Shown here: positions 8,451-9,923 of the stretch, piece after piece
Position numbering within the stretch: position 1 is the stretch's first letter
Layout of the letters: every line of letters begins with the position of its first letter
Assembly: GCF_946477055.1 (NCBI RefSeq)
Contig: NZ_CAMKXG010000131.1
Location: forward strand, 1-9,923
DNA length: 9,923 bases
Direction: 5' to 3'
Source of the DNA: Lonsdalea britannica
Lineage (GTDB): Bacteria; Pseudomonadota; Gammaproteobacteria; Enterobacterales; Enterobacteriaceae
The notes under the pieces: model-generated
The model's database searches: none
What the model saw: only the letters and a program-made list of their open reading frames with translations
Told to the model about the DNA's origin: nothing
Position numbers and translations under genes: made by a program

Positions 8451-9923
8451 TCAGCTCAGCCAGTTTTTCCAGCTGCGTTCCACCTGCTCGCGCTCCGTGG
8501 TAAAGAGCGCTTGGCTCACGCGCCCGGAGCGTTCCTGCAAGGCCAGACGATGCAACTCGTCGCGCAACGTGATGTAAGCCCGCGTTAACGCGTTGGCCTC
8601 GTCTTCTTCCATCACGCCGTGCTGGGCCATCATCTCCAGAATTCGCACATTGTCGGACCAGCGCGTTAACGCCGGCTGCGCGTGCGCATAGCGCAGGACC
8701 AGATACTGCACGATGAATTCGATGTCGATGATGCCGCCTGCATCCGTCTTCAGATTGAACGCGTCCGGATCCCGACTGGAGCGATGACGCCGCATCTTCT
8801 CCCGCATCTCCCGCACCTCGGCGCGTAGCGCTTCGCCGTCGCGTTCCCGGCAGAGGATATGTCGACGGGTCGCCTCGAACTGACGCTGGACGCCGGTTTC
8901 GCCGTAAACCATCCGCGCACGCACCAGCGCCTGATGTTCCCAGGTCCAGGCATCGTGGCGCTGATAGTCGTCAAACGCGCCAACCGTGCTGACCAACATC
9001 CCCGCCGCGCCGGAGGGTCGCAGCCGCGCATCCACTTCATACAGAATCCCGGACGAGGTGCGCGTGCTGAACAGATGCATGACTCGCTGGGCCAGCCGCA
9101 GATAGAACTGGTGGCCGTCGATACTGCGCTCGCCATCGGTCATCACGTTCGCCGGACAGTCGTGTAAAAAGACCAGATCGAGATCCGAACCGTAGCCCAG
9201 TTCCCAGCCGCCCAGTTTGCCGTAGCCGATTACCGCGAATCCGCGCCCTTCCTGCTGTTGCAGGTGCGATGGCTGACCGTAGCGCATCACCATACTCTGC
9301 CAGGCCTGTTGCACCACAGCGGCGATGATGGCTTCGGCCAGATAGGTCAGATGGTCGCTGACTTTCATGATAGGCAGCGCGCCCGCGATATCTCCGGCGG
9401 CGATCCTCAGTTGCTGCGTCAGCTTGAATTGGCGCAGCGCCTCCAGCTGTTGCTCTTCGTCATCTTCCGGCACCCGCATCAAATACTGGCGCAGTTCATC
9501 CGCATAGGCATGTTGCGCCGTCGGTTGATAAAGCGTAGCAGGGTCGAGCAGCTCATCCAGCAATAGCGGATAACGCGCCAGTTGGCTGGCCAGCATCGGA
9601 GAGGCCGCGCACAGGCGGATGAGGTGCTTCAACGCCGGGCGCGATTCGAGCAGCAGCTCCAGATAGGTTGTTCGGGTGACGATGCCGATGAGCAGCGGCG
9701 TGATGCGTGAGACGATGATATCGGCCTGCTCCTGCTGACAGGCTTCCGCTAGCAGCGCAGGCATCAGTTGGTCCAGCACGTCCCGGCCGCGCGGACCGAT
9801 GGTGCGCCGGGACAGCTCGGAGCGGAAGTCCTGCAGCTGTCGAAATAGGTTGGTCCGATTCTCTTTCGGCAGATGCGGGGTCAGCGACGCCAGTTCGGCA
9901 TCGTCCAGCCCGTCCTGCCACAG
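8451..9923 (-). CDS. glnE: GlnE bifunctional glutamine synthetase adenylyltransferase/deadenylylase, C-terminal part (5' end outside window)
   Basis: Controls nitrogen assimilation by adding AMP to, or removing it from, a tyrosine of each glutamine synthetase subunit in response to PII and glutamine. The frame is open to the right edge, so 490 C-terminal residues are present against about 946 in E. coli. The first GTG at 9779 is internal: the 48 upstream codons still read as GlnE, for example [20 protein letters not shown]. What is visible is essentially the C-terminal adenylyltransferase half, the domain that attaches AMP. It has the nucleotidyltransferase motif [13 protein letters not shown] with metal-binding aspartates D247 and D249 (numbering from the right edge), then [14 protein letters not shown] and an intact helical C terminus ending SWKNWLS. 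The deadenylylating N-terminal half lies outside. Upstream of hldE on the same strand, the order known in E. coli. Confidence 0.96.
   Translation of the reverse strand: MWQDGLDDAELASLTPHLPKENRTNLFRQLQDFRSELSRRTIGPRGRDVLDQLMPALLAEACQQEQADIIVSRITPLLIGIVTRTTYLELLLESRPALKHLIRLCAASPMLASQLARYPLLLDELLDPATLYQPTAQHAYADELRQYLMRVPEDDEEQQLEALRQFKLTQQLRIAAGDIAGALPIMKVSDHLTYLAEAIIAAVVQQAWQSMVMRYGQPSHLQQQEGRGFAVIGYGKLGGWELGYGSDLDLVFLHDCPANVMTDGERSIDGHQFYLRLAQRVMHLFSTRTSSGILYEVDARLRPSGAAGMLVSTVGAFDDYQRHDAWTWEHQALVRARMVYGETGVQRQFEATRRHILCRERDGEALRAEVREMREKMRRHRSSRDPDAFNLKTDAGGIIDIEFIVQYLVLRYAHAQPALTRWSDNVRILEMMAQHGVMEEDEANALTRAYITLRDELHRLALQERSGRVSQALFTTEREQVERSWKNWLS

Overview
The window (GC-rich genes, AT-rich spacers) reads as ordinary Enterobacterales chromosome. 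Every recognisable protein (BarA, Aer, YpeB, LigA, HldE, GlnE) closely resembles its E. coli counterpart, but the gene order is not that of E. coli. A motile, plant- or environment-associated member such as the Pectobacteriaceae (Dickeya/Pectobacterium/Lonsdalea-like) is a plausible guess. The sequence alone does not fix the genus. There are no tRNA or rRNA genes, IS elements, integrases or CRISPR repeats.

Left half, plus strand, a signalling and motility block: the 3' end of barA (hybrid sensor kinase of the BarA/UvrY = Gac system) closed by a strong intrinsic terminator; a 443-bp AT-rich spacer with a consensus-like sigma-70 promoter and a near-perfect 22-bp palindrome; aer (FAD-PAS aerotaxis receptor); a sigma-28 (FliA) promoter set inside an inverted repeat; then two tandem small genes for FlxA-like, Gln/Ser-rich coiled-coil proteins that are paralogues of each other.

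Right half, minus strand, a housekeeping block: glnE (5' part outside the window), hldE, ligA and ypeB. It converges on the second flxA-like gene at about 4585-4611. hldE, ligA and ypeB are packed tightly (11 nt and 2 nt gaps) and are probably co-transcribed. glnE and hldE are separated by 115 bp holding GC-rich inverted repeats. ligA-ypeB is a conserved enterobacterial pair, but it normally follows zipA. Here it follows glnE-hldE, which is the clearest sign of a rearrangement.

Functionally, BarA feeds the Gac/Rsm post-transcriptional network, Aer steers swimming by redox state, and the FlxA-like genes look like part of the late flagellar (FliA) regulon. The minus-strand genes serve nitrogen control (GlnE), LPS heptose supply (HldE) and DNA joining (LigA). 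I found no convincing undescribed multi-gene system. The items most worth a second look are the relocated ligA-ypeB, the FlxA-like tandem pair with its unusual promoter and leader architecture, and the unexplained regulatory region before aer.
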